51,956 bases of DNA from Bacillota bacterium (GTDB lineage Bacteria > Bacillota > Clostridia > Saccharofermentanales > DTU023). Of the stretch, positions 7,959-16,548 are shown in pieces. Position 1 is the first letter of the stretch. Each line of letters starts with the position of its first letter. Position numbers and translations under genes: made by a program. Below the pieces are notes generated by a model that saw nothing but the letters and a program-made list of their open reading frames with translations, was not told the DNA's origin and ran no database searches. The stretch spans positions 1-51,956 of the forward strand of contig JAFAAL010000037.1 in NCBI GenBank assembly GCA_023426575.1. The letters run 5' to 3'.

Positions 7959-10751
7959 TTAGGCCTCGGGTTCTGTCTCAGCTTCTTCACTTTTCTCTGG
8001 GGCAGATTCTGCTTCCGCAACCGCCTCCTCGGCGGCCTCGGCGGCAAGTTCAGCCTCTGGCGCAGCTTCCTGGGCAGCGGCTTCAGCCTGCTCAGCCTCA
8101 GCCTTCTCAGCCTCAGCCTTCTCAGCTTCAGCCTGGGCCTGAGCCTCAGCTTCTTCCTGAGCCTTCTTCTCAGCCTCGCGCTGCGCCTTTTCCTTGGCGA
8201 TGCGCTCGGCTTCGAGAGCCTTGATCTTGGCCTCGGCCTCTTCACGCTCTTTCTCCAGCTGCTCAGCAATTTCACTGTTGCTGTCGTCGCCAGAGATTGT
8301 CAGGCTGGCCAGCCCACCAAGTGTCGATGTCGGAGCGCGATCGATGTAGTCAGAAGAGCGGGGCTGCTCTTCTCTCTCTTCGCGCTTCTTGCCGCGGCGG
8401 CGCGGACGACGCTCGCTCTTCTGCTGATCCTGATTGGCCTCGATCTCGGCGATCTTCTCGGGTGAGGGATCGATGGGCTCGACCTCACGGATCGAGATGG
8501 AAATCTTTCTCTCCTCGTTAGAGGCCTCGAGCACGCGGGCATCGACCTCCATCCCCTCCTGCAGGACGTCCTCAGGACGGGCGAGGCGGTAGTTCGAAAT
8601 CTCGGAGATGTGGCAGAGTGCGTCAACACCAGGAGCAATTTCGACAAAAGCCCCAAACGGCAGCATTCTCACGACAATACCGCGGACAATCGTGCCGACG
8701 GGGAAGCGCTCCTCGATCTGATAATAGGGATCGTTCTCGGGACGCTTGAAGCCGAGGGAGATGCGCTTCTTTTCGCGATCGAAGTCGATGATGTAGACGC
8801 GCAGGACATCGCCAATGGCGACAACTTGTGCTGGATCGTGAATGCGTTCCCAGCTCAATTCGCTGATGTGAACCAGACCATCGACGCCACCGATGTCTAC
8901 GAAGGCGCCAAACTTGGTCAGGTTGCGCACGATACCATCATATTCCTGACCCACTTCGATATTCTCCCAAAGATCCTTGGCGAGCTTTCTGCGCTCACGC
9001 TGGAGGAGGGCACGTCTGGAGCCATTGACTCTCAGGCGTCTTCTGTTGGCGTCAAACTGGGTGATGAGCACCTCAAAGGTCTTGCCCTTCCACTCATCGA
9101 GATTTTCGACGATTTGGTGGTCGAGCTGTGTTCTGTGAATGTAGATATCTACGCCACCGAAGGAGCCGATGACGCCATCCTTGACGACGGCCGAGACGGT
9201 GATTGTGACGGGGACCTTCTCCTTGTAAGCCTCTTCGATAGCCTCTTTATTCTTGGCAAAGTCGACTTTAGCCTTGGAGAGGATGATCTCCTTGCCCATG
9301 TCGGAGTTCTTGATGGAGCGGACATAGACGTCGATCTCTTCACGATTGGCAATCGCCTCGTCCAAGTCGAACTTGGGCTCGCCAGTGAATTCGTGGCGAG
9401 GGACCTTGCCTTCGCTCTTGTCCTTGACGTCGATGTAGACATACTCGTCATCATAGCGGATGATGCGGCCACTGACGATGGTTCCCGTCTTTAAGGTCGG
9501 GATAGAGTCAATGAAATCTTCAAAGTTGATGTCATCGCCGTTGTTGCCATTTTCTGGCTGGGCCTGTGCTGCCTTGGCCTGGGGTGCCTTGGCCTCTTGC
9601 TCCGCATTTGCAATGTCCTCGGCCACCTTGACGGGCGCCTCGGCCTCATCTTTTTCCACGGGGGCTGGGGATTCGGTCTCGAGACCCTTGATGGCATCGT
9701 GGGTCAGTTTCTGCTCACCGTCTGCGTGTTCAGCTTTTGCTTCGCTCTTGGCGATTTCGCCCTCTACCTCGGCGGCATTCTCCGCCGTCTCGGGTTCAAC
9801 AGGCTCCATAGGGGCGACGTCGAGGTCGCGCTTGCCCTCTACCTTCTCTGCCTGCTCTGCTTGCAATTCGCTGATCTGCTTTTCCTGATCTGTCATTAGT
9901 CGGATAACCTCCCTGATCATACGCTCCGGTGTTGATGCTCCTGCTGTGATGCCGATTCGCACATGTCGCAAATCCCTGCCTGTAAACAGTGCAGAAACCT
10001 GGTCCGGCCGCTGTATTAAATATACTTCACGACAAATCTCCGAGGCGATGTCATAGAGCTTCATCGTATTAGCACTCGTTGCAGATCCTAAAACCAGAAC
10101 AATATCCGATTTTTCAGCTAATTGACGCGCTTCTGACTGCCTGACGATCGTCGTGTTACATATTGTATCAAAGATATTCACTTTTGCAATTTTCTTGCGA
10201 ATGATTTCGAGAATTTTCTCTTTTTGTTCTGCATCGAGCGTCGTCTGTAGCAAAACGCTGTAAATTCGCTCCTCGGCCCCAGCCGAAAGTTCCCTATCTA
10301 GGGTCTCTTCTGCCGTGCTCGGATCGTTGAGGACCACCGCCTCGCCGTCGACTTCCCCTAGGATTCCGATGATTTCAGGATGATGGGGATTGCCGATGAT
10401 CAGGACGCCGTCCCCTCGCGCTCTCGCCTCCTTGGCCAGCTGGTGAATTCTATCGACAAATGGGCAGGTGCAGTCGACGAGGTCGACAGCACGCCCCTCG
10501 AGAGCTCGGCGTATCTTCGGGCTGATGCCGTGGGCACGGATGACGACGGTAGAGCCAGGCTCAATGTACGCAAGATCTTCCACAATGCGGACGCCGCGCT
10601 CTTGAAACTCTCTGACGACCTCCTCGTTGTGGACGATCGGACCGAAGTGAATCTGACGCGCCGAGTTCAGGCGAGCCGCCGTCTCGACGGCCTTCTTGAC
10701 GCCTGGACAGAATCCTGCAGAAGGACTGACTTCAATCTTCACGATTGGCAA
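7959..10751 (-). CDS. ispH-rpsA: IspH-ribosomal protein S1 fusion protein
   Basis: Bifunctional 930-residue protein. Residues 1-290 are 4-hydroxy-3-methylbut-2-enyl diphosphate reductase, the last step of the MEP isoprenoid pathway, with the three iron-sulfur Cys at about 15 (SAGFCPGV), 96 (DCTCPFVD) and 198 (FDTICNTT). Residues 291-420 form an acidic Glu/Ala/Pro linker. Four S1 RNA-binding domains follow at about 421-492, 512-575, 600-669 and 684-757; the last two are the most canonical (KFGAFVDI..GLVHISE; PFGAFVEI..ALCHISE). A basic patch (781-795) and a Glu/Ala-rich helical tail (826-930) end the protein. IspH-S1 fusions are known in Clostridia; the long tail is less usual. The first codon is TTG with GGAG upstream; an alternative GTG lies at 10742. 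It overlaps the end of cmk by 20 bases. Confidence 0.95.
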   Translation of the reverse strand: MPIVKIEVSPSAGFCPGVKKAVETAARLNSARQIHFGPIVHNEEVVREFQERGVRIVEDLAYIEPGSTVVIRAHGISPKIRRALEGRAVDLVDCTCPFVDRIHQLAKEARARGDGVLIIGNPHHPEIIGILGEVDGEAVVLNDPSTAEETLDRELSAGAEERIYSVLLQTTLDAEQKEKILEIIRKKIAKVNIFDTICNTTIVRQSEARQLAEKSDIVLVLGSATSANTMKLYDIASEICREVYLIQRPDQVSALFTGRDLRHVRIGITAGASTPERMIREVIRLMTDQEKQISELQAEQAEKVEGKRDLDVAPMEPVEPETAENAAEVEGEIAKSEAKAEHADGEQKLTHDAIKGLETESPAPVEKDEAEAPVKVAEDIANAEQEAKAPQAKAAQAQPENGNNGDDINFEDFIDSIPTLKTGTIVSGRIIRYDDEYVYIDVKDKSEGKVPRHEFTGEPKFDLDEAIANREEIDVYVRSIKNSDMGKEIILSKAKVDFAKNKEAIEEAYKEKVPVTITVSAVVKDGVIGSFGGVDIYIHRTQLDHQIVENLDEWKGKTFEVLITQFDANRRRLRVNGSRRALLQRERRKLAKDLWENIEVGQEYDGIVRNLTKFGAFVDIGGVDGLVHISELSWERIHDPAQVVAIGDVLRVYIIDFDREKKRISLGFKRPENDPYYQIEERFPVGTIVRGIVVRMLPFGAFVEIAPGVDALCHISEISNYRLARPEDVLQEGMEVDARVLEASNEERKISISIREVEPIDPSPEKIAEIEANQDQQKSERRPRRRGKKREEREEQPRSSDYIDRAPTSTLGGLASLTISGDDSNSEIAEQLEKEREEAEAKIKALEAERIAKEKAQREAEKKAQEEAEAQAQAEAEKAEAEKAEAEQAEAAAQEAAPEAELAAEAAEEAVAEAESAPEKSEEAETEPEA

Positions 10752-11409
10752 TCATCTCCAGGATGAGGTCGAGACTTTCTTGAAAACTCAAGTCTGATGT
10801 ATCGATGATCAGGGCATCGGGGGCAGGACGCAGGGGCGACATGGCCCGTTCAGAATCCTGCTTGTCGCGATAGGCGATCTCCTCTTCTATCTCGGCGGCC
10901 GACTTGCTCTGGCCCGCTTCTTCGTACTGCTTCATCCGCCTGGCCACACGGCAGTCTTGCGAGGCCGTAAGAAAGATCTTGACTGTCGCATCAGGGAGGA
11001 CGACAGTCCCAATATCTCGACCCTCTAGGACGTAGGCATGTTCACTGGCCAGAGCTTGCTGAAAAGAGACTAGGGCCATGCGGATAAGAGGCAGTGCAGA
11101 GAGGTCAGAAGCCGCTCGAGCGACCTCCGGCGTCCTGAGATAGGGGCGCATATCCTTGCCGTTGATGCGGGTGATCTGCTCCCCCTGATCATAGTCCAGA
11201 CTGATTTTACACTCTCTGAGAAGCTCCTCCGCTGCCTCAGGGCTATGGGTGTCGAGGCCCCGCTCGAGGGCTGCCGCCCCGTAAGCGCGATACATCGCAC
11301 CCGTATCCATGTAGCGCAGGCCGAGTTTTTGGGCTAGGGCCTGGGCGAGGGATGTCTTTCCCGCACCCGAGGGGCCATCGATGGCGATGGCTTCAATTGC
11401 TCTTCTCAT
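10732..11409 (-). CDS. cmk: Cytidylate kinase
   Basis: Phosphorylates CMP and dCMP using ATP. The 225-residue protein shows the P-loop 'IAIDGPSGAGKTSLAQ' near the N-terminus, 'LRYMDTGAMYRA' (CMP-binding Asp and Arg), 'ARAASDLSALPLIR', the strongly conserved 'YVLEGRDIGTVVLPDA' and the lid 'RRMKQYEEAGQS'. Size and motifs match Cmk. The start overlaps the scpB stop region by 17 bases and its 3' end overlaps ispH-rpsA by 20 bases. The cmk-ispH-rpsA order is common in Clostridia, where the genes are co-transcribed. Confidence 0.97.
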   Translation of the reverse strand: MRRAIEAIAIDGPSGAGKTSLAQALAQKLGLRYMDTGAMYRAYGAAALERGLDTHSPEAAEELLRECKISLDYDQGEQITRINGKDMRPYLRTPEVARAASDLSALPLIRMALVSFQQALASEHAYVLEGRDIGTVVLPDATVKIFLTASQDCRVARRMKQYEEAGQSKSAAEIEEEIAYRDKQDSERAMSPLRPAPDALIIDTSDLSFQESLDLILEMIANRED

Positions 11410-11989
11410 TTTCTTCCTTTCTCAATAAGCTGCCACTGGGGGCTGCGGTCATCTCAGCCAAGTCACTGAACATGCTGAGGTCAATGGCGGGAAGATCCTC
11501 ACGACTCTCATAGCCAAATTCTTGCCAGAAGAGCTGACTGACTTCAAAGGTCTGGGGGCGGCCTGGAAGATCAGCCCGTCCCGCCTCCTGGATCAGGCCC
11601 GCCTCACGGAGTCTTTGGATCAAGTGATCCGAATTGACACCGCGGACCGCCTCGACCTGAGCGCGCGTCGCAGGCTGCAGATAGGCAACCGCGGCCAGGA
11701 CATCATAGGCCTGGGGACTCAGTTGACGGCTCTTCTGAGGATTGAAATAGCGTTCTGCCAGGGCTGAAAAATCTTTTTTTAAGCTCAGCTGATAGCCCTC
11801 CTCAACGCGTCGAAGGCAGAGAGGTCCGTCGCCGTGTGCAAGACGCAAACTGAGGTCAAAGAGAGCCCGCTGGACAAGATCTAGTGAGGAATCGAGATAA
11901 TCTGCAATCTCGGGGGCCTCGAGCGGCGAGCCCGCGATAAAGAGCAAAGCCTCTAAATTAGCGAGGTAGCGGTCCGTCAAGATCGTCAT
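11393..11989 (-). CDS. scpB: Segregation and condensation protein B
   Basis: Accessory winged-helix subunit of the SMC-ScpAB condensin that organises the chromosome. The 198-residue sequence has the family pattern of two winged-helix domains: 'LEALLFIAGSPLEAPEIADYL' at the N-terminus, 'LSPQAYDVLAAVAYLQPATRAQVEAVRGV' in the middle, and 'LREAGLIQEAGRADLPGRPQTFEVS' containing the conserved GRP near the second wing. It starts inside the scpA stop (ATGA overlap), so the two condensin subunits are translationally coupled. Confidence 0.95.
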   Translation of the reverse strand: MTILTDRYLANLEALLFIAGSPLEAPEIADYLDSSLDLVQRALFDLSLRLAHGDGPLCLRRVEEGYQLSLKKDFSALAERYFNPQKSRQLSPQAYDVLAAVAYLQPATRAQVEAVRGVNSDHLIQRLREAGLIQEAGRADLPGRPQTFEVSQLFWQEFGYESREDLPAIDLSMFSDLAEMTAAPSGSLLRKEENEKSN

Positions 11990-12762
11990 TTGGCCTCCTC
12001 TCGACGTCGAATGACAATGGTGGCAAATGCCTGAGATTGTTCGGCGTCTATTTCGTCTAGGCGCAGCAGCTCGAGAATGGCTAAAAAAGCGGCAATCTGC
12101 TCGCCAATACTGTATCGCTCATGTAAGAGTTCAGGAAAAGAAAGCTTGGCCTTCTTCTTGAGGGCCTGCCTCAGTTCCTTCAGCTTCTTTTGGACTGAGT
12201 AGGGTTCTAATTTGATGATTTCTGTAATCGTCGCCTGCGGATCCTGAAAACGCTCCGTCTGCTGCAGAGCCAGGCGAGAGATAGCCGCCTCCAGAGATAC
12301 TCGCGAGAGCTGCCACTGCTCTGGTCCTGCCGTGATCCCCAGCTGAGCGGCACTGGGACTCAGAGGGCGGTTCAGATAGGGATAGATCTGATGGCGCAGT
12401 ATGAGATCCTCGGCGAGAAGTCGGTTGCGTCGGTAGCTCAAGATCTGGAAAATCAGGGGATCGCCCGCCTCCGTGACGATTTCCTCGGACTGAGACTGAG
12501 GTAAGAGGAGCCGCGACTTCAACTGGAGCAGCTGAGCGGCGACAATGATGAACTCACTCGCAAGGACCATGCCCGTCTGCTCCTCACGAAAGTCAATGAG
12601 CGCGAGGTAATAATCGCAGATCTCGGCAATGGAGACCGCCGTCAAGGGCAGATTCTTCTCTCTCAATATGTAGTCGAGGAGAGCCAGTGGGCTGGCAAAT
12701 GTCGCAAGGTCCAGGCTCGTCTGCTGCTCAGGACTCTGATCTCTGGCGGGCTCGGTCGACAT
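11986..12762 (-). CDS. scpA: Segregation and condensation protein A
   Basis: Kleisin subunit that bridges the SMC heads. The 258-residue protein has the ScpA N-terminal block 'PLALLDYILREKNLPLTAVSIAEICDYY' (split here by normal variation) and 'ASEFIIVAAQLLQLKSRLLLP', followed by a linker and a C-terminal winged-helix region ending 'FLAILELLRLDEIDAEQSQAF'. These are diagnostic of the family. It starts 3 bases after the M50 protease stop and overlaps scpB by four bases. Confidence 0.95.
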   Translation of the reverse strand: MSTEPARDQSPEQQTSLDLATFASPLALLDYILREKNLPLTAVSIAEICDYYLALIDFREEQTGMVLASEFIIVAAQLLQLKSRLLLPQSQSEEIVTEAGDPLIFQILSYRRNRLLAEDLILRHQIYPYLNRPLSPSAAQLGITAGPEQWQLSRVSLEAAISRLALQQTERFQDPQATITEIIKLEPYSVQKKLKELRQALKKKAKLSFPELLHERYSIGEQIAAFLAILELLRLDEIDAEQSQAFATIVIRRREEAK

Positions 12763-12765
12763 CTT

Positions 12766-13476
12766 CTAGGCGAGCAGTTTCAACAAAAAATCAAAGAACT
12801 GACTCAGAGGGACTGTAATGAGCCAGCGGAATGGCAAGGAGAGAAAGTTGATGATCTGGCCGATGAAGCCGCGGCCGAAGATGAAGAGAAAGAGGAAGGC
12901 CATCCCGATGTAGCGTTCATAACGCATGATGCCGTAATAGTACTTCTGTGGCAGCACTGCCCCGAAGATCCTTGAGCCATCCAAGGGCGGGACGGGCAAG
13001 AGGTTGAAGAAGGCCAGGCCGATATTCATGGCAATGAGGACCGAGAGAAGCTCGAGAGTCGTCGCAAAGATGACACCCGAGGAGAGAGCATGCCCCTTGA
13101 TCAGGGCCAAGTTGTGTCCAAAGATCAAGGTCTGCATCAGGACCATGGCGATCGTGGCGAGGATGAGATTGGCGACGGGACCGGCAATGGCCGTCAGGAA
13201 CATGCCGCGTTTGACAGTGACATCTCGCCGAAAGCGGGCGGGGTTGACGGGTACGGGCTTGGCCCAGCCAATTCCAGCAACCAGGATCGCCAGGGTGCCC
13301 ATGGGGTCCAAATGTGAGAGGGGGTTGAGATTGAGTCTGCCCTGCTCGGCCGCCGTCGGATCGCCGAGGCGCTGCGCCGACCAAGCATGGGCGAACTCAT
13401 GAAATGAGAGTGATAAGGTCAGGGCAAAGATGCGAATTAAGAGGTCTCTAAAACTTAAGCCGAGTAAACCTGGCAT
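12766..13476 (-). CDS. Site-2 protease family (M50) membrane metalloprotease
   Basis: Intramembrane zinc protease-like protein of the YwhC/FtsH-type short M50 group. The 236 residues include the zinc-binding 'LSFHEFAHAWSA' (HExxH form HEFAH) in the first membrane segment and the third ligand in 'NLLPVPPLDGSRIF' (Asp) in a later segment. About four to five hydrophobic segments are seen. It lacks PDZ domains, unlike RseP. It is first in the operon with scpA, scpB, cmk and ispH-rpsA, a frequent Clostridial arrangement. AAAGGAG lies 8 bases before the ATG. Substrate unknown. Confidence 0.92.
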   Translation of the reverse strand: MPGLLGLSFRDLLIRIFALTLSLSFHEFAHAWSAQRLGDPTAAEQGRLNLNPLSHLDPMGTLAILVAGIGWAKPVPVNPARFRRDVTVKRGMFLTAIAGPVANLILATIAMVLMQTLIFGHNLALIKGHALSSGVIFATTLELLSVLIAMNIGLAFFNLLPVPPLDGSRIFGAVLPQKYYYGIMRYERYIGMAFLFLFIFGRGFIGQIINFLSLPFRWLITVPLSQFFDFLLKLLA

Positions 13477-13510
13477 AGATCTGCTCCTTTACAAAAGATG
13501 AACTAAAGCG

Positions 13511-13519
13511 ATTATAGCA
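13511..13519 (-). promoter_or_regulatory. Extended -10 promoter of the M50-scpA-scpB-cmk-ispH operon
   Basis: The minus strand reads TGCTATAAT 35 bases before the M50 protease start, a consensus -10 with the TG extension. Seventeen bases upstream there is only a weak -35 (TTAGCT). Confidence 0.65.
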
Positions 13520-13535
13520 GACAAATGGCTGAGAG

Positions 13536-15422
13536 CTAAATCTGGCGCCGGATGAGGACGAGGGTGACGAGCGTTGTGATGAGCATCAGGATGAGAAGCA
13601 GTTGTGAGCGCTCACCTGTCACAGGCAGAGGTGGCTTGCTCGTCTGGACCGTAATGAGTCCCGCAGTCGGCAAGGGCAAGTTCTCGCGATAGCGGATGAT
13701 CCTCGTCTCCTGGGGCGTCGGCGCCGGTGTCGGCGCTGGAGTCGGTGTAGGCGTCGTCTCCGGCGGCAGAGCGGCAGTCGTCGGAGGCGTCGTCTCAGGG
13801 ATAGGAGCCTTACGATTCATCACGTCTTGAATCAGGAGAGGCCAATCTTCTGCCTGCTGGGACTCCGCTGCACGGCTCTCTGTCGGCTCACTATAGCGAA
13901 GCTCAGAAAAGCCAGTAAAGCTGATGACAATAGGCGCCTCGAGGAGCTGGTAGCCCTCCCCTGTCGTCACTTCTCGCAGCTCATAGCGGCCTGGTATGGG
14001 CAGATCAAAGAGAGCTCCGTAGGCCTCTTGCTCAGCGAGCCAGCTGATGCTCTTGAGAACTGGCGAGGGAGTTAGAACTCGATCAGGGGAATTATCGCTG
14101 TCTCGGGAGAGCTCTGCGCTGTTCTCGGCGCTCTCCGCCTGAGCTTCACTGGCCTCGAGAGCTCCGAGGTAAGAGAGTTGAAAGACCGTCTTGGCCGCGA
14201 GGTCTGCGATTTCTGGCACGCCGGCCTCGAGTCCCTCAAATGACTTTTTGAGTAATAATTTTCCGGGCTCTGGCTCAGGCTCTCGACTCGCCCGCTCCAG
14301 CGTGAAATGGAACTGAGCTGGCAGAGGTTCTTGAATCATGGGGATCATGGGCTGCTTATCACCGCAATCGAGGAAGAGAGGGGTGGCGATGCCCTCGGCG
14401 GGCGTCCTGCTCGGCGAGGAACTCAGTTCAATGGTCAGAGACTTTGCTGCTGTCTCCTCAAAATAGAGCGAGAGGCCATCGGCGACAAAGGCCATCGACA
14501 CACCTGGCTGATAGGAAAAATACTCGCCGAGGCGGGCGCCGAGCGCCAGTCGATACAAGTCGACATGGGCCGGACTCAGCGGCAGGTGGAGGTATTCACC
14601 AAGATAGTAGGGAAAGGTGCGCCCATGAATCTCGGGCTGGACTTCCCACGCCTGATGAGCTGCCTCTGCACGTGCATAGAGATTGTTGGCGAGTGCTATG
14701 AGCTCTTCTTTTTGGGATTCGCCCTGAAACCACTGATTGAGCAAGGGATAGGCGATTTCAAAATCACTGAGAATTCCGTGATTCAAGCGGAGCCAGAGAA
14801 AGTTCTGGACCAGGGTGTAGGTATATTCGGATTGATCAATACCGTTGATGAGGTGTCCATGTCCCTCCATCGTCCCGAGAAAGACCATCTGCACACCTCT
14901 CAGCAGTCTCTTGATCATCTCGTCATAGTCGTCAATCTGATAGACGTCGACTCGCCTGAGACCCTCGCTGAGGGGGATGGCCTGACCTGGCGCTATCTCC
15001 GTAGGGCTCATTCGCTTGTCGTTGGCACAGAGGAAATAGACCTCCTCCTGTCCCCCGCCCTGGAAAGTGAGAACTGGCGGAGTAAAGAGCGTCTTTACCG
15101 TGCCCGTTGCGTCCTGGATCGACATTCTGAGCGAGGCCGCCTTCTCTGGATTATTGACGGAGTCCCGGTGGACGGCCTTAAAACTGGACTGATAGTCGCA
15201 AGGTCTCGCTGCAAAGCCGTAGGGGTTGAGTGGGAGCTCTCCCCTCGCCTCTGGCGCCTCGCCCACACGATAAGTGGCAAGATCCGCTGACCCACCTTCT
15301 GTCGCCCTAGCCAGGGGTGCGTTTAAGAGGCATAGCGAGATGGCGATCAGCGCCAGGACCCAGCTGGCCCTTCTCCTCTTTCGACGATGATTTTTGAATA
15401 ATCTGGGTGCTGTCTTTGTCAT
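13536..15422 (-). CDS. LPXTG-anchored surface protein with probable thioester and SpaA-type domains
   Basis: Sortase-anchored surface protein of 628 residues, probably an adhesin. A very basic N-terminus and hydrophobic core form a signal peptide ending near residue 40 (PLARA). Next comes a region resembling bacterial thioester domains: a candidate Cys at about 132 (VYFLCANDK) and a candidate Gln at about 206 in 'LVQNFLW', similar to the TQxxxW motif. Around 390-510 is a SpaA/Cna-B-like prealbumin domain beginning 'GKLLLKKSFEG' and ending 'GRYELREVTTGEGYQL', with the Lys and Glu expected for an isopeptide bond. A Pro/Thr-rich wall spacer precedes LPVTGE, a hydrophobic anchor and RRQI. The start at 15422 has AGGAGG 8 bases upstream. 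No sortase gene is in the window. The thioester call is inference. Confidence 0.8.
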   Translation of the reverse strand: MTKTAPRLFKNHRRKRRRASWVLALIAISLCLLNAPLARATEGGSADLATYRVGEAPEARGELPLNPYGFAARPCDYQSSFKAVHRDSVNNPEKAASLRMSIQDATGTVKTLFTPPVLTFQGGGQEEVYFLCANDKRMSPTEIAPGQAIPLSEGLRRVDVYQIDDYDEMIKRLLRGVQMVFLGTMEGHGHLINGIDQSEYTYTLVQNFLWLRLNHGILSDFEIAYPLLNQWFQGESQKEELIALANNLYARAEAAHQAWEVQPEIHGRTFPYYLGEYLHLPLSPAHVDLYRLALGARLGEYFSYQPGVSMAFVADGLSLYFEETAAKSLTIELSSSPSRTPAEGIATPLFLDCGDKQPMIPMIQEPLPAQFHFTLERASREPEPEPGKLLLKKSFEGLEAGVPEIADLAAKTVFQLSYLGALEASEAQAESAENSAELSRDSDNSPDRVLTPSPVLKSISWLAEQEAYGALFDLPIPGRYELREVTTGEGYQLLEAPIVISFTGFSELRYSEPTESRAAESQQAEDWPLLIQDVMNRKAPIPETTPPTTAALPPETTPTPTPAPTPAPTPQETRIIRYRENLPLPTAGLITVQTSKPPLPVTGERSQLLLILMLITTLVTLVLIRRQI

Positions 15423-15557
15423 AATTTGTCCTCCTGTGATATCTGGCAAAACTGCCTGGCTTCAGAATACGGGGGACCGAGCGCTGCTTGAGGCTTTTGG
15501 CACGTCAAAAAGAGCGAAATTAAGACAAATAATCCGTCAGAAAAAAGCCCCAAACTG

Positions 15558-15566
15558 TGCTAGCAT
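15558..15566 (+). promoter_or_regulatory. Candidate extended -10 promoter for the E2-like gene
   Basis: TGCTAGCAT lies 32 bases before the chosen start of the downstream gene, in the 175-base gap between two divergent genes. The -35 is poor. Confidence 0.4.
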
Positions 15567-15597
15567 TATGTCATTCCACCATAACGGGGGCCGTGAG

Positions 15598-16539
15598 ATG
15601 TATTGGTTTACAAAGAAGAGGCGAGATGGAGATCTCGTGCAAGACGGCGATATCAAGCATATCGTCATGCCCTACTTGATGAAGGGGCGCAATGAGTCCT
15701 GTGTCTATTTCCGGCACATGGTCGATATCGACAATCTTCAAGAATTCATCCGCAGTGAGCGGCGAGCAGGCCGACGAGTGACGATGATGCACCTTCTGAT
15801 TCAAGCACTCAATCACATCTATTATCTGAGGCCGCAGCTCAATCGCTTTATCTCAGGTCGTAGGCTCTATCAGCGCAAGGAATTTGAGATTCTCTTCGAG
15901 GTCAAGACAGAGATGGCTGACGATGCCTATGCCTCGACTTCTAAGATTAAGTTTGACGGGAGCGAGAATCTCGAGACCACGGTGCAGCGTATTGACGAGA
16001 CCATCGAGCACATCCGTCGCGGCGAGGAAAAGACAGATGACAAGCTGATTGCCTTGACCTCTAAGTTGCCACGCTGGTTTCTCAGAACTTTTGCCCAGAT
16101 TTTGTACTTCATGGATTTTCACGGCCTGATGACGGAGAAGCTCATGGAGGCCATTCCTCTCTATGCCTCGGTCTTCTTCTCCCATGTCGGCTCCCTCGGC
16201 GGTCCCGCCCCCTACCATCACCTCTATGAGTTCGGAACTTGCTCTCTCTTTATCACGATTGGCAAGATGTACGAATATCCCAAGCGCGGGCTCGACGACG
16301 AGATCATTTGGAAGCGCTGCTTTGACATCTGCGTGACAGCTGACGAGCGCATCTGTGACGGCTACTACCTCGTCAAGTCCGTCAAGATGTGTGACGACTT
16401 CTTCGACTATCCAGAGCTTCTGAGCTACGCGCCCCAAGAACTCGCCACCCTCGGCGAGGACTTCAAGAAAGAGCGCATTCGCGAGATCCGAGAGCAGCAG
16501 CGCTCGCGGAGTGAAAAGTCAGTGCAGAGCGAGATCTGA
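15598..16539 (+). CDS. 2-oxoacid dehydrogenase E2/CAT-fold protein without lipoyl domain
   Basis: The 313-residue protein has the fold signature of dihydrolipoamide acyltransferase/chloramphenicol acetyltransferase but neither lipoyl nor E1/E3-binding domains. Its start resembles the E2 catalytic domain ('DIDNLQEFIRSERRAGRRVTM' and 'LIQALNHIYYLRPQLNRFI'), and the C-terminal motif corresponding to E2 'DHRVIDG' reads DERICDG at about residues 249-255, so the catalytic His is replaced by Glu while the Asp-Gly is kept. A central hydrophobic stretch lies near 160-185. It may be a catalytically altered acyltransferase; function unknown. I start at the ATG at 15598 because homology-like sequence begins there, although the ribosome site (GTGAG) is weak; an open frame extends upstream. 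Confidence 0.75.
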   Translation: MYWFTKKRRDGDLVQDGDIKHIVMPYLMKGRNESCVYFRHMVDIDNLQEFIRSERRAGRRVTMMHLLIQALNHIYYLRPQLNRFISGRRLYQRKEFEILFEVKTEMADDAYASTSKIKFDGSENLETTVQRIDETIEHIRRGEEKTDDKLIALTSKLPRWFLRTFAQILYFMDFHGLMTEKLMEAIPLYASVFFSHVGSLGGPAPYHHLYEFGTCSLFITIGKMYEYPKRGLDDEIIWKRCFDICVTADERICDGYYLVKSVKMCDDFFDYPELLSYAPQELATLGEDFKKERIREIREQQRSRSEKSVQSEI

Positions 16540-16548
16540 GTTCTCGGC

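Noticed and set aside
7960..8290. Apparent repeats of short GCCTCAGCCTTCTCAG-like units
   Set aside because: They encode the low-complexity Glu/Ala/Lys tail of the S1 fusion; not an independent DNA repeat or CRISPR array.
8610..9494. Long plus-strand open frame (294 codons) opposite ispH-rpsA
   Set aside because: It is antisense to well-conserved S1 domains, has an Asp/Leu/Val-rich composition typical of reverse-complemented coding DNA, and shows no ribosome site or family motif.
14307..15290. Plus-strand open frame of 327 codons opposite the LPXTG protein gene
   Set aside because: The minus-strand frame has a signal peptide, LPVTG anchor and ribosome site; the opposite frame has none.
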